Positions 24,126 to 32,421 of a DNA stretch of 64,000 nt are shown piece after piece; the first letter of the stretch is position 1, and the number at the start of each line of letters is the position of its first letter. Location: the NCBI GenBank assembly GCA_001897855.1, contig MKUO01000018.1, forward strand, positions 351,463 through 415,462. The letters are read 5' to 3'. The DNA is from Bacteroidetes bacterium 43-93 (GTDB taxonomy: Bacteria; Bacteroidota; Bacteroidia; Chitinophagales; Chitinophagaceae). The position numbers and the translations under genes were made by a program. A model generated the notes under the pieces. It was not told the origin of the DNA and ran no database searches. It saw only the letters and a list, made by a program, of their open reading frames with translations.

Positions 24126-26567
24126 ATGTACAAGTTCATTTTTCGGAGTCTGGTCACTCTAACTTTTTTGGCAAGCGGGTATTCAGTTTTACATGCTCAG
24201 GGCCAGATGCCCTCTTCCACATCATCCGAGATCACCGGTATTGTGCTGGATTCGCTAACTAAACGACCCATTGAAATGGCAACTGTTAGCCTGTCAGCCA
24301 ACGGAAAGGTACTTCTTTCAATGTCTTCTGACCAGTCTGGAAAATTCAATTTTCAAATACAGGATAATATCGTCTACACCATCAGCGTGTCGTTTATGAG
24401 CTACCATACTTATTGCAGTAAACCACTCACCGGCACCAGGCAACTGGTGATCATGCTGACAGGTAATGCGGCAGCACTCGGCGAAGTGGTCGTGAAAGCC
24501 AAAACCCCGCCTTTACAATATAAAAATGACAAGCTGGTCTATAATGCAGGCACGGATATCAGTAACAAAACCGGCTCGGCGACAGACGTCCTGAGAAAAG
24601 TACCCCTTCTGACGGTTGGCGTCGACGGTGAGGTCAAACTACGCGGCAATTCAAATATCAAGGTATTGCTAAACGGGATGCCATCGGGTATGATGGCTAA
24701 AAATCTAAAGGAAGCACTAAAAATCATACCGGCCAGTTCCATTAAGTCCATTGAAGTGATCACCTCGCCGTCGGCGAAGTACGAAGCTGAAGGCGCAGCA
24801 GGTATTATCAATATCATTACCAAAAAGGCCGTTAAAGGCACCAGCGGCAGTGTAGACCTAAGTGGCGGTAACCTGGAGCAATCCGCCAATGCGGTGTTGA
24901 GTATCAACAGGGAAAAATTCGATTATAGTTTCAATCTGAACACCAGCCGTAATCAGTTGCGTACGGTGTCAACATTAGAAAGGACATCTTTCATTAATGG
25001 ACAACGTTCAGGGTCATTATACCAGCAAAATGACGCCACACAGTACGATCGGGGCACCAGTGCCGGTCTGAGCCTGAATTACCGTCCGGACAATTCGCAA
25101 AAGATCGGTGCCTATCTTTCTTACTGGAGGGGAAGTTGGCCTGCAAAAAATTCGTCATACAATCGCTTATCGGATGCGACAAGTTTATCAGAATACAATC
25201 AGCGAAGCCGCCAGTCCGGGCTTTTCAATTATTATGAACTGGCGCTCAATTACCAGAAAAAGATGAACAAAAAGGATCAGGAATTAACGATAAAGGCTAT
25301 GATTGGCAGGTCTGATGACCGTTCGGATTACCTGACCAACCGTTTCAATCTGAGCGGCTCTAAAAACTTCACCGAAAAAGGGCCTAACACTGGTAAGAAC
25401 TGGGACAGCGACATCCAGGCAGATTACTCGCATCCCTTGAGCCGCGCCGGGAAAAAATTATTGGAAACCGGTGTCAGGTTTACACGTGCAAGTTCGCAAA
25501 CCGCTTATGAGGTCTACAACAACCAGTCAAACCCAGGAAGTGAACAGTTAGACAGAATCGGTTCTCGCTCCGACGCTATGGATTATTTTCGGAATATTTA
25601 CTCTGGCTATGTCAGCTTAAAATTGGAGGCCGGTAAACAGTGGACCATCCGTCCTGGTTTACGTTTCGAGGGCACTGCGATCAACAGCACTTTCAAAAGC
25701 AACCAGCTTTCGTTCAGTGCAACCTTCAGCAACTGGGTGCCCAATATCCTGATTGCCAAAAAGCTTAACGATCACCATGAGTTCCGTTTCAATTACACGG
25801 AACGTATTCGCAGACCTTTTATCTGGGACCTGAACCCGTATGTGAATGCGAGCGATCCAAGAAATCTGATCTCAGGTAATCCGCAATTGCGGCCTGAAAA
25901 AACCAGGATGCTGGAACTGGGCCACGCGTACAACGCCAACTCTAACCTCATGCTAAACAGCAGCATTTATTACCAGTTCACCAATGATGCAATAGAATCT
26001 TTTACCACCGTTAATGCGCAGGGCATATCACTGACCACGCCTAGTAACGTCGCTTCAAGCAGGCGACTGGGCTGTAACATCAATGCTGCCCTTGAACTGA
26101 ATAAGGACTGGAGTATCAATGGCGGTCTGGAACTCTACCGTGTTTGGTTCAAAAGCCCGGTAATGTACGTCAGCAACAATGGCAACTTCTATTCTGTCAA
26201 TTTGAATAGTTCCTATACACTTTCTAAAGCCGTTACCCTGCAGTTATCGGCCGATTATAGCAATGGCTTCGTTACGCTGCAGGGACGGAACACCGCTTAC
26301 TGGAATTACCGGATCTCTGTACAAAAGGAGTTTTTGAACAAAAGGGCGAGTGCTCTCCTCAGCTTCAATAACCCTTTTCAAAGAGCACTCCTTCAAAGCA
26401 GCTACGCAACAGCCCCTTCTTTCAGCGATAATGCGACCAACACCCTCTATAGCCGGGCGTTCAGCGTCGCCTTCAGCTGGAAATTCGGATCGGTGAAAAA
26501 ACAGATCGATGAACAGCAGGTCAGGAATGAAGAAGGCTCTGCTCCAAGACGCCGAGGCAAATATTGA
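24126..26567 (+). CDS. Outer-membrane receptor with carboxypeptidase-like domain (OMP_b-brl_3 type)
   Basis: 813 residues. A signal peptide ends near SVLHAQ. A CarboxypepD_reg-like domain (EITGIVLDSLTKRPIEMATVSL) follows, then a TonB-plug-like domain (TDVLRKVPLLTVGVDGEVKLRG, IEVITSPSAKYEAEGAAGIINIITKK). A large beta-barrel includes RPFIWDLNPYVN and NPQLRPEKTRMLELG. Such proteins act as outer-membrane transporters or signal-linked barrels in Bacteroidota; the ligand is unknown. No SusD partner is present. It is divergent from the kinase/regulator pair. ATA is rare for Ile here, unlike neighbouring native genes. Confidence 0.88.
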   Translation: MYKFIFRSLVTLTFLASGYSVLHAQGQMPSSTSSEITGIVLDSLTKRPIEMATVSLSANGKVLLSMSSDQSGKFNFQIQDNIVYTISVSFMSYHTYCSKPLTGTRQLVIMLTGNAAALGEVVVKAKTPPLQYKNDKLVYNAGTDISNKTGSATDVLRKVPLLTVGVDGEVKLRGNSNIKVLLNGMPSGMMAKNLKEALKIIPASSIKSIEVITSPSAKYEAEGAAGIINIITKKAVKGTSGSVDLSGGNLEQSANAVLSINREKFDYSFNLNTSRNQLRTVSTLERTSFINGQRSGSLYQQNDATQYDRGTSAGLSLNYRPDNSQKIGAYLSYWRGSWPAKNSSYNRLSDATSLSEYNQRSRQSGLFNYYELALNYQKKMNKKDQELTIKAMIGRSDDRSDYLTNRFNLSGSKNFTEKGPNTGKNWDSDIQADYSHPLSRAGKKLLETGVRFTRASSQTAYEVYNNQSNPGSEQLDRIGSRSDAMDYFRNIYSGYVSLKLEAGKQWTIRPGLRFEGTAINSTFKSNQLSFSATFSNWVPNILIAKKLNDHHEFRFNYTERIRRPFIWDLNPYVNASDPRNLISGNPQLRPEKTRMLELGHAYNANSNLMLNSSIYYQFTNDAIESFTTVNAQGISLTTPSNVASSRRLGCNINAALELNKDWSINGGLELYRVWFKSPVMYVSNNGNFYSVNLNSSYTLSKAVTLQLSADYSNGFVTLQGRNTAYWNYRISVQKEFLNKRASALLSFNNPFQRALLQSSYATAPSFSDNATNTLYSRAFSVAFSWKFGSVKKQIDEQQVRNEEGSAPRRRGKY

Positions 26568-26585
26568 ATAACTTAAACAATTGAT

Positions 26586-27008
26586 ATGCAAAACGAAAAA
26601 ACATCATTGAATTTATCAATCGCATTGCTGCTTATACGTGTATCGACAGGCGGCTTGCTGCTATTTCACGGTATTGCCAAATTAATGCATGGTCATGATT
26701 TTATCCGTGCAATGCTGGCGGGAAAAGGGTTACCCGGATTTCTTTGGTTGGGCGTGCCGCTTACAGAAGTGATCGCGCCAATACTGCTTTTGTTGGGAGT
26801 GTTTACGCGTATGGCCGGAGTTGGCATAACTGTGTTGATGCTAATCACCATTTTTCTAGCACATATGCCGAACGCGTTTAGTGTTACTGACACCGGAGGG
26901 TTGGAAGTTGAACTGAACTTACTTTATTTGTCTGGGGCATTGGCCCTGGTGTTTGCAGGCCCGGGTAAGTTTCATATTATCAGCCCATCCAAATACTGGT
27001 TGCAGTAA
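26586..27008 (+). CDS. DoxX family membrane protein
   Basis: 140 residues with four hydrophobic segments. The family start LLLIRVSTGGLLLFHGIAKLMHG is followed by LPGFLWLGVPLTEVIAPILLLLGVFTRMAG and two more segments. DoxX proteins are small quinone- or redox-linked inner-membrane proteins with poorly known tasks. It starts 18 bases after the receptor stop and so is co-transcribed, making it part of the ssrA-adjacent cassette. Confidence 0.85.
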   Translation: MQNEKTSLNLSIALLLIRVSTGGLLLFHGIAKLMHGHDFIRAMLAGKGLPGFLWLGVPLTEVIAPILLLLGVFTRMAGVGITVLMLITIFLAHMPNAFSVTDTGGLEVELNLLYLSGALALVFAGPGKFHIISPSKYWLQ

Positions 27009-27150
27009 TTACAATGTTAATCAAATATCTCATTCCACATAAACGCATATGATCGGATCGACGTGATGGCTTATTCTCCCTTTATCCCACCGAGGCAACA
27101 AATCTCATGTATTCCGACTCACCTTAGCCGCAACAAGCATCTACCAACAA
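27009..27150. other. Intergenic stretch after the cassette
   Basis: No gene is seen. TTCCACA at 27033-27039 equals the last seven bases around the tmRNA 3' end, too short to call an attachment site. The flank ends at the terminator of the PUR-type gene. Confidence 0.3.
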
Positions 27151-27175
27151 AAAAAGCCGCGGCAATGCCACGGCT
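27151..27175 (-). terminator. Terminator of the PUR-family gene
   Basis: The stem AGCCGCGGC (27155-27163) / GCCACGGCT (27167-27175) has an AAT loop; on the minus strand it is followed by TTTTTTT. One G-U pair lies within it. Confidence 0.8.
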
Positions 27176-27198
27176 TCAATATATCTAATATCGTAAGA

Positions 27199-27588
27199 TT
27201 ACATTTTCCATTCATCGACGCTCGAGCTATCTTCAGCGGCTTCTGATACTACAGAGTCAGAAACAATTGCGCCTTCTTCGTTCTCCTGGTCGTGGTTGTA
27301 TGCGTCAAAATCAAAATCAGGCATCAGGTCTGTCTTCACATAATTCACTGTTTCTGTCAAAGCGTTCAGGAATTTGTTGAAGTCTTCTTTGTATAAGAAC
27401 ATCTTATGCCTGTCATAACCGTTATCGTCAAAACGTTTTTTGCTTTCTGTGATGGTTATGAAATAATCGTTACCGCGTGTAGAGCGAACATCAAAAAAAT
27501 AAGTCCTTCTCTTACCTGCTTTTATACGTTTGCTAAACAGGCTTTCATTGTTACGGTTTTCTCCAAAATTCTTGTTCTCGTACGCCAC
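27199..27588 (-). CDS. PUR family DNA/RNA-binding protein (DUF3276)
   Basis: 129 residues starting at GTG 27588 (reads as MAYENKNFGE). A PUR-alpha-like repeat is evident in SKRIKAGKRRTYFFDVRST, NDYFITITESKKRF and HKMFLYKEDFNKFLNAL. The C terminus is acidic. Single-repeat PUR proteins bind single-stranded nucleic acid as dimers and are very common in Bacteroidota. It has its own promoter (27630-27660) and terminator, so it is monocistronic and probably well expressed. Confidence 0.9.
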   Translation of the reverse strand: MAYENKNFGENRNNESLFSKRIKAGKRRTYFFDVRSTRGNDYFITITESKKRFDDNGYDRHKMFLYKEDFNKFLNALTETVNYVKTDLMPDFDFDAYNHDQENEEGAIVSDSVVSEAAEDSSSVDEWKM

Positions 27589-27629
27589 AGTTCTGTGTGT
27601 TTTAGTGTATATTAGTTATTTGACGGTAG

Positions 27630-27660
27630 CAAATATATACAAGATATACAAGTAACCAAA
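27630..27660 (-). promoter_or_regulatory. Bacteroidota promoter of the PUR-family gene
   Basis: On the minus strand TTTG (27660-27657), a 19-base spacer, then TATATTTG (27637-27630). The leader to the GTG would be about 35 bases. Confidence 0.6.
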
Positions 27661-27711
27661 TTAAATAGGTTTAATTCCACGTCAATTTATCCCGATTTGG
27701 TGGATAGTTTT

Positions 27712-28392
27712 TCAACCCACTAATCCCCGAAATTCCTTTATTAACCAGTCATTCAGATTTTTTATCGCCGGGCCTATCTGCCACTTACTCCTGTCCCTTG
27801 GTTCTATGTAATTGGATATGGCCCGTGCCTGCAAAAAGGGTACATCTTCCGCCCGGCATACGTAGTGAAAGGCCGCTCCCTCCATGCTTTCTACATCGCA
27901 TTTGTAGCTGTTAGTGAGTCTTTCTATGGTGTGCGCATTGCCGCTTACCGTATTTATAGTCAGGCTTTTAACGGGGTTCAGGCCCGCAGCAGAAGGCCAT
28001 TGCACAGCTTCCGCCTTTAGTTCGCGTCCCTCAAACGGGTGGCTGTTCTCCTTCAAAAAGCCCATGTCGAAGATATCGATATAGTCATCATGGTCTTCCG
28101 CGCCCAGGTCGCCGAGCTGCTCGCTTATTACCTGCACCACTGTTCCCAGGGTAATATCCCGGCTAAAACTACCTGCAATGCCTGCCTGTATGGCTACATC
28201 ATACTTTGCCTTTGTCACCAGTTTAGTGATCTTATAGGCTGCCTGCATCATACCTACACCTGTAATTCCTATCTGCAATTGATGTTGCCCTTTGACGTAT
28301 ATACCGTCCCCTGTCTTTTGCCAGTTGCCGGATATATATTCTATCAATGGGGCTATTTCCGCTTCTGTAGCGGCTATCAGCAGTATGTTCAT
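27712..28392 (-). CDS. mqnB: Futalosine hydrolase
   Basis: 226 residues from ATG 28392 (MNILLIAATEAEIAPL); the longer frame runs into the divergent queD promoter. It has the nucleoside phosphorylase/hydrolase fold with GVGMMQAAY, QAGIAGSF, VSGNAHT and the substrate motif CDVESMEGAAFHYVC. It removes hypoxanthine from futalosine or its equivalent in the futalosine route to menaquinone. mqnD at 43901 supports this over a plain MTA/SAH nucleosidase. Confidence 0.88.
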   Translation of the reverse strand: MNILLIAATEAEIAPLIEYISGNWQKTGDGIYVKGQHQLQIGITGVGMMQAAYKITKLVTKAKYDVAIQAGIAGSFSRDITLGTVVQVISEQLGDLGAEDHDDYIDIFDMGFLKENSHPFEGRELKAEAVQWPSAAGLNPVKSLTINTVSGNAHTIERLTNSYKCDVESMEGAAFHYVCRAEDVPFLQARAISNYIEPRDRSKWQIGPAIKNLNDWLIKEFRGLVG

Positions 28393-28410
28393 CCTGCAAA
28401 TAACCAACAT

Positions 28411-28442
28411 TTTGTCGAAACCATTATCTAAAGCTAATTTTG
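28411..28442 (+). promoter_or_regulatory. Bacteroidota promoter of queD-folE
   Basis: TTTG at 28411-28414, a 20-base spacer, then TAATTTTG at 28435-28442. The queD ATG is 17 bases further on. This is one of the cleanest consensus promoters in the window. Confidence 0.7.
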
Positions 28443-28459
28443 TATGATAATTCAATTAC

Positions 28460-28870
28460 ATGGTTTATCTGACAAGGGTGGAGCATTTTAATGCAGCCCA
28501 CAGGCTACATAACGAGAACTGGACCGAAGAGCAGAACAAGGAAGTCTTTGGGAAATGCAATAATGTAAACTGGCATGGCCATAATTATGAGCTGCATGTA
28601 ACCATTAAAGGCAATCCGCACCCCGAAACAGGCTTTATCTTCAATGCCAAAACACTGGGAGATCTTATCAAAGACGTGATCATTGAGAAGGTGGACCATC
28701 GCAACCTGAACCTGGATGTGGATTTTATGAAGGGTAAATTTACCAGTGCAGAGAACCTGGCGATATCCATCTGGAATGAACTGAAGCCCCATATAGAAAA
28801 AAGCGACGCTCAACTGCACCGCATAAAACTGCAGGAAACACCAAAGATTTACGTAGAATACTTTGGATAG
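28460..28870 (+). CDS. queD: 6-carboxytetrahydropterin synthase / 6-pyruvoyl-tetrahydropterin synthase family
   Basis: 136 residues. Zinc histidines are in HFNAAHRL and WHGHNYEL, and the catalytic Cys is in FGKCNNVNWHGHNY. KVDHRNLN and PTxENLA-like TSAENLAISIW follow, then the final Glu motif KLQETPKIYVEY. The family converts dihydroneopterin triphosphate to the queuosine precursor CPH4 or to pyruvoyl-tetrahydropterin. folE, which makes its substrate, starts 31 bases downstream, so they form a two-gene pterin unit. Queuosine is the likelier fate; other queuosine genes are not in view. Confidence 0.9.
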   Translation: MVYLTRVEHFNAAHRLHNENWTEEQNKEVFGKCNNVNWHGHNYELHVTIKGNPHPETGFIFNAKTLGDLIKDVIIEKVDHRNLNLDVDFMKGKFTSAENLAISIWNELKPHIEKSDAQLHRIKLQETPKIYVEYFG

Positions 28871-28901
28871 GCTGCATTTCTTTATTCCTAAATACTAACC
28901 A

Positions 28902-29498
28902 GTGGCATACAGCAAACACGAGCATTACAACGAAGAGGTAACTGCCAAACTTATAGACAACTACCGCTCTACCATACAGGAACTGGGCGAAGATGCCGAC
29001 CGCGAAGGCCTTATAAAAACACCGGAGCGTGTGGCCAAAGCAATGCAGTACCTTACCCAGGGCTATAGGATGGATGCCAAGGAGATACTGAACTCTGCCA
29101 AATTCCAGGAATCTTACAGCGAGATGGTGATCGTGAAGGATATAGAACTGTACTCTATGTGCGAGCACCATATGCTGCCCTTCTTTGGCAAGGCGCATAT
29201 TGCCTACATACCCAATGGCTATATTACCGGCCTCAGTAAACTGGCCCGTGTGGTAGATTGCTTTGCCCGCAGGATGCAGGTGCAGGAACGCATGACACAC
29301 CAGATACTGGATGCCATACAGGAAACACTGAACCCACAGGGGGTGGCTGTGGTGATAGAAGCCAAGCACCTGTGTATGATGATGCGGGGTGTACAAAAGC
29401 AAAACAGCGTTACCACAACATCAGCCTTCAGCGGACAGTTCGAGAAAAATGAGACCCGTTCCGAGTTCCTGAAACTGATCACTGCAGACCTGTACTAA
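28902..29498 (+). CDS. folE: GTP cyclohydrolase I
   Basis: 198 residues with GTG as start codon (28902). The zinc/active-site block [21 protein letters not shown] is intact, followed by [23 protein letters not shown] and [14 protein letters not shown] with the third zinc ligand. It opens GTP to dihydroneopterin triphosphate, feeding folate and queuosine synthesis. It is preceded by queD in the same transcript. Confidence 0.95.
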   Translation: MAYSKHEHYNEEVTAKLIDNYRSTIQELGEDADREGLIKTPERVAKAMQYLTQGYRMDAKEILNSAKFQESYSEMVIVKDIELYSMCEHHMLPFFGKAHIAYIPNGYITGLSKLARVVDCFARRMQVQERMTHQILDAIQETLNPQGVAVVIEAKHLCMMMRGVQKQNSVTTTSAFSGQFEKNETRSEFLKLITADLY

Positions 29499-29540
29499 AT
29501 CATAATTATAGCAGCTTAAAAACCATATCTTTATAGGTCT

Positions 29541-30131
29541 ATGTGGGCCTATATATTAGTGTTTATTGCTTCTTTCCTGGTGGATGCCATCCCGTTCGTT
29601 GGCCCGCCCGCATGGATAGTGATGGTAGCTATACAGATGTACTTTGGGCTAAACGTATGGATAGTCATATTCCTGGGCGTTATAGGCTCTGCATTGGGCA
29701 GATATTTCTACAGCTCTTATGTACCATTACTATCCAACAAATTCATCAAGGCCGAAAAGAATGAAGACGTGCGTTTTATAGGAGATAAGCTGCGCAACAA
29801 TGGCTGGAAGGTGCAGGCCTTTGTACTGTTATATACCTTGATGCCATTACCTTCTACTCCATTATTTACTGCAGCCGGTATGGCCCGGATACCGGCAATG
29901 AATGTGATACCGGCCTTTTTCGTAGGCAAATTTACCAGCGATGCGCTGATGGTACATGCCGGCGACTATGTAGCCAAAAATGCAACGGCGGCATTCGAAG
30001 GCATTTTTTCCTGGCAAAGTATATCTGCCATATTATTAGGTATCATTCTCGTTTTGATATTCCTGTTTATAGACTGGCGTACATTATTGCAGGACAAGAA
30101 ATTCCGTATGCATTTTAATATCTGGAAGTAA
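29541..30131 (+). CDS. Multi-pass membrane protein, VTT/DedA-like
   Basis: 196 residues. Hydrophobic segments occur at about 1-30, 32-60, 90-120 and 150-180. An amphipathic re-entrant-like stretch (LLYTLMPLPSTPLFTAAGMARIP) resembles the VTT/SNARE-associated domain of DedA proteins, which flip phospholipids or undecaprenyl phosphate. The likeness is by pattern only, so the assignment is tentative. It follows folE by 42 bases and precedes the WYL regulator by 9, so it may share the transcript. Confidence 0.55.
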   Translation: MWAYILVFIASFLVDAIPFVGPPAWIVMVAIQMYFGLNVWIVIFLGVIGSALGRYFYSSYVPLLSNKFIKAEKNEDVRFIGDKLRNNGWKVQAFVLLYTLMPLPSTPLFTAAGMARIPAMNVIPAFFVGKFTSDALMVHAGDYVAKNATAAFEGIFSWQSISAILLGIILVLIFLFIDWRTLLQDKKFRMHFNIWK

Positions 30132-30140
30132 TTTCACGGC

Positions 30141-31091
30141 ATGAACCGCATCGACCGTGTTACCGCCATCCTGATACAGTTACAATCTAAAAAGGTTGTA
30201 AAAGCGCAGGAGATAGCTGACAGGTTTAGTATCAGCCTGCGTACCGTTTACCGCGATATCAATACCCTGGAAGAAGCTGGGATACCCATCATTGGCGAAG
30301 CAGGTGTTGGTTATTCCATCATGGAAGGTTACCGCCTGCCCCCTGTGATGTTTACTAAGGAAGAAGCTACTGCCTTTCTTACCGCAGAGAAATTCATAGA
30401 GCAGTTTACTGATGCCTCCACCAGTGCGCAGTACCAGTCTGCGATGTATAAGATAAAGGCAGTGTTGAGAGGTACGGAAAAGGACACGCTGGAAAACATG
30501 AACGACCGTATACAGGTAGTAAAGCCCTATATACCGTTTAATAAAGGCAGCGTGGACAATGTATTGCAGATACTGATCCATGCCATATCTGACAAACATG
30601 TACTGAAGCTAAAATACCAGGCATGGGACACCAAACAACCCACTGAACGCCATATAGAACCCATAGGCGTGTTCTTTGCCAGTGATTCCTGGCATGCCAT
30701 TGCGTTTTGCAGGCTCCGTAATGACTATCGTGATTTCAGGGTAGACAGGATCAAGGGTGTTTCTACCACAGTTGAGCAATTTACAACTGAACACCCCTCC
30801 CTGAAAGAATACCTGGAAAAGGTGTATAAAGACCGGGAACTGACAACAGCGGTTATCCGCATACATAAGGATGTAGCCAAATACCTGGGTCGTCAAAAAC
30901 ACAGTCATGGCTTTGTACTGGAGGTGGATGCCGGCGACTATATGGAAATGACTTTCCTTTCCCAATCTATTGAAGGGCTGGCGCGCTGGTACCTGATGTT
31001 TGCAGACTATTCTGAAATCTTGCAGCCGCAATCCTTAAAGGACACGGTACACGGGCTGATCGAAAAATATTTCGCCAACCTGAAAAAATAG
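30141..31091 (+). CDS. WYL-domain transcriptional regulator (YafY type)
   Basis: 316 residues. An N-terminal HTH_11 domain (RVTAILIQLQSKKVVKAQEIADRF, SLRTVYRDINTLEEAGIPI) is followed by a WYL domain (HAISDKHVLKLKYQAWDT, HIEPIGVFFASDSWHAIAFC, RDFRVDRIKGV) and a C-terminal WCX extension. WYL proteins sense nucleic acid or small ligands. DinB follows immediately and is the expected target; a small inverted repeat lies between them. Confidence 0.9.
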   Translation: MNRIDRVTAILIQLQSKKVVKAQEIADRFSISLRTVYRDINTLEEAGIPIIGEAGVGYSIMEGYRLPPVMFTKEEATAFLTAEKFIEQFTDASTSAQYQSAMYKIKAVLRGTEKDTLENMNDRIQVVKPYIPFNKGSVDNVLQILIHAISDKHVLKLKYQAWDTKQPTERHIEPIGVFFASDSWHAIAFCRLRNDYRDFRVDRIKGVSTTVEQFTTEHPSLKEYLEKVYKDRELTTAVIRIHKDVAKYLGRQKHSHGFVLEVDAGDYMEMTFLSQSIEGLARWYLMFADYSEILQPQSLKDTVHGLIEKYFANLKK

Positions 31092-31102
31092 TTGCACCCT
31101 GT

Positions 31103-31118
31103 TGACATAGGGCTGTCA
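31103..31118. promoter_or_regulatory. Candidate WYL-regulator operator upstream of DinB
   Basis: The inverted repeat TGACA-N6-TGTCA lies between the WYL gene and DinB, 12 bases before TTGCTTTG (31130-31137), a near match to the -7 element. A dimeric regulator bound here would touch the -33 region. Confidence 0.45.
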
Positions 31119-31163
31119 CTACCCCATCGTTGCTTTGTGTTATCATTAAAAACAACCACAATT

Positions 31164-31661
31164 ATGACACAAGTAGCAACATTCATCAAAGAAATGGAAC
31201 AGGAAGCAGCAACTACACGCCGTATGCTGGAACGTGTACCAACAGACAAATTTGGCTGGCAGCCCCACCCTAAAAGCATGACCATTAAACAACTGGCCGG
31301 CCATATTGCAGAACTGCCGGGTTGGGTAACACTGGCACTAACTACAGATGGGCTGGATTTTGCAAAGAACGAGTACAAGGTACCTGACGTAAACACTACA
31401 CAGGAAGTACTGGACTTTTTTGAAAAGACCTATGCCGATGGTATGGCACACCTGAAGAAAGCAACCGATGCCGACCTGGAACCCACATGGACGCTTCGCA
31501 ACGGCGAACAGGTGCTGAATGTAGCAACCAAAGGCGATACCGTACGAGTATCACTGAACCAGACTACCCACCACAGGGCACAACTGGGGGTGTACCTGCG
31601 CCTGCTGAACATCCCTATACCGGGCAGCTATGGACCTAGCGCTGATGAAAGCTGGGGCTAA
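31164..31661 (+). CDS. DinB family protein
   Basis: 165 residues from ATG 31164; the upstream in-frame codons cover the operator region and are rejected. A four-helix DinB/YfiT fold is suggested by FIKEMEQEAATTRRMLERV, MTIKQLAGHIAELPGW with the first metal His, and QTTHHRAQLGVYLRLL with the His pair. DinB-fold proteins bind nickel or zinc and include thiol transferases. It is paired with a WYL regulator, a common Bacteroidota arrangement. Confidence 0.88.
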   Translation: MTQVATFIKEMEQEAATTRRMLERVPTDKFGWQPHPKSMTIKQLAGHIAELPGWVTLALTTDGLDFAKNEYKVPDVNTTQEVLDFFEKTYADGMAHLKKATDADLEPTWTLRNGEQVLNVATKGDTVRVSLNQTTHHRAQLGVYLRLLNIPIPGSYGPSADESWG

Positions 31662-31685
31662 GCCTTACATTATAGTAAGTTGTTA

Positions 31686-31716
31686 TTTCACCAAAAACAA
31701 ATTCAGCTTATCTTTG
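31686..31716 (+). promoter_or_regulatory. Candidate promoter of tRNA-Pro
   Basis: TTTC (31686-31689), a 19-base spacer and TATCTTTG (31709-31716). The tRNA starts 40 bases further on. Confidence 0.45.
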
Positions 31717-31755
31717 CCTTCCCCAAAGAAGATGTGAATCTTCAAAAATTTGGTT

Positions 31756-31829
31756 CGGGAGGTGGCGCAGCCCGGTAGCGCACTTGTATGGGGTGCAAGG
31801 GGTCGCAAGTTCGAATCTTGTTCTCCCGA
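31756..31829 (+). tRNA. tRNA-Pro (anticodon GGG)
   Basis: The acceptor CGGGAGG (31756-31762) pairs with TCTCCCG (31822-31828), with discriminator A at 31829. The D-arm is GCGCAGCCCGGTAGCGC, the anticodon stem CTTGT/GCAAG with loop ATGGGGT gives anticodon GGG at 31790-31792, and the T-arm is GCAAGTTCGAATCTTGT. CCA is not encoded. Confidence 0.95.
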
Positions 31830-31840
31830 CATAAATTAAC

Positions 31841-31884
31841 AACAGGAACAATGAATGCAATATGCTTCGTTGTTCCTGTTTTAA
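31841..31884 (+). terminator. Terminator after tRNA-Pro
   Basis: A perfect 11-bp stem AACAGGAACAA (31841-31851) / TTGTTCCTGTT (31870-31880) is followed by TTAATATTTT. Confidence 0.75.
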
Positions 31885-31905
31885 TATTTTAAGGCCAATT
31901 AAAAG

Positions 31906-32310
31906 CTATCCCGGTATTTTTTCTACCAGTATATCGTTGCCCGCTATGTCGTAATAGGTGCAGGTCATCTCTTCTAAACGCACTATCCATTTTTCGATGC
32001 CTGATTTTGCACAATCATTGCAGAAAGTCAAGTAATCTGTTTTACCCAACTGATGTGTTTTTAGCCGTTCGGTGAATACCAGCTTATTTACCTCCGGAGC
32101 TATTACCAACGTGTCATATTTTGCCGTTCCGTGGAGGCAATGACGATCTTTATCGTAATAGTCTGTGTGCCCATCGGTTACATAAGTTTCATACAGAATT
32201 AGACCCATCTGTTTGAGGTCCTGGATGTAGTTTGGGAAATCTGCTCCGGATCTTACTTTCGCGTGTGCGGCTTTGATCTGTTCAATCGTGATTTTATTTA
32301 CCATTGTCAT
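31906..32310 (-). CDS. DUF1398 family protein
   Basis: 134 residues from ATG 32310 (MTMVNKITIEQIKAAHAKV). Family features include SGADFPNYIQDLKQMGLILYET, DGHTDYYD and a C-terminal CxxC-like CNDCAKSGIEKWIVRL followed by TCTYYDIAGN. DUF1398 (PF07166) is uncharacterised; YbcV-like phage proteins belong to it. It stands alone, leftward, after the tRNA. Confidence 0.82.
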   Translation of the reverse strand: MTMVNKITIEQIKAAHAKVRSGADFPNYIQDLKQMGLILYETYVTDGHTDYYDKDRHCLHGTAKYDTLVIAPEVNKLVFTERLKTHQLGKTDYLTFCNDCAKSGIEKWIVRLEEMTCTYYDIAGNDILVEKIPG

Positions 32311-32421
32311 CTTTGAATATTTGCGCAGTACAATGCTTTTAACATTTCGCAACAATTAATACTAATTTCAAGCACAAACGTACTATAGACTCAAAGAGTG
32401 GAATTGTAAAAAATCGTCGAT

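Noticed and set aside
27033-27039. Attachment site matching the tmRNA 3' end
   Set aside because: Only seven bases (TTCCACA) match, which is expected by chance; no integrase is present.
28740-29402. A 220-residue frame antisense to queD/folE
   Set aside because: It spans two well-identified genes and an intergenic gap, and has His/aromatic-rich nonsense composition.
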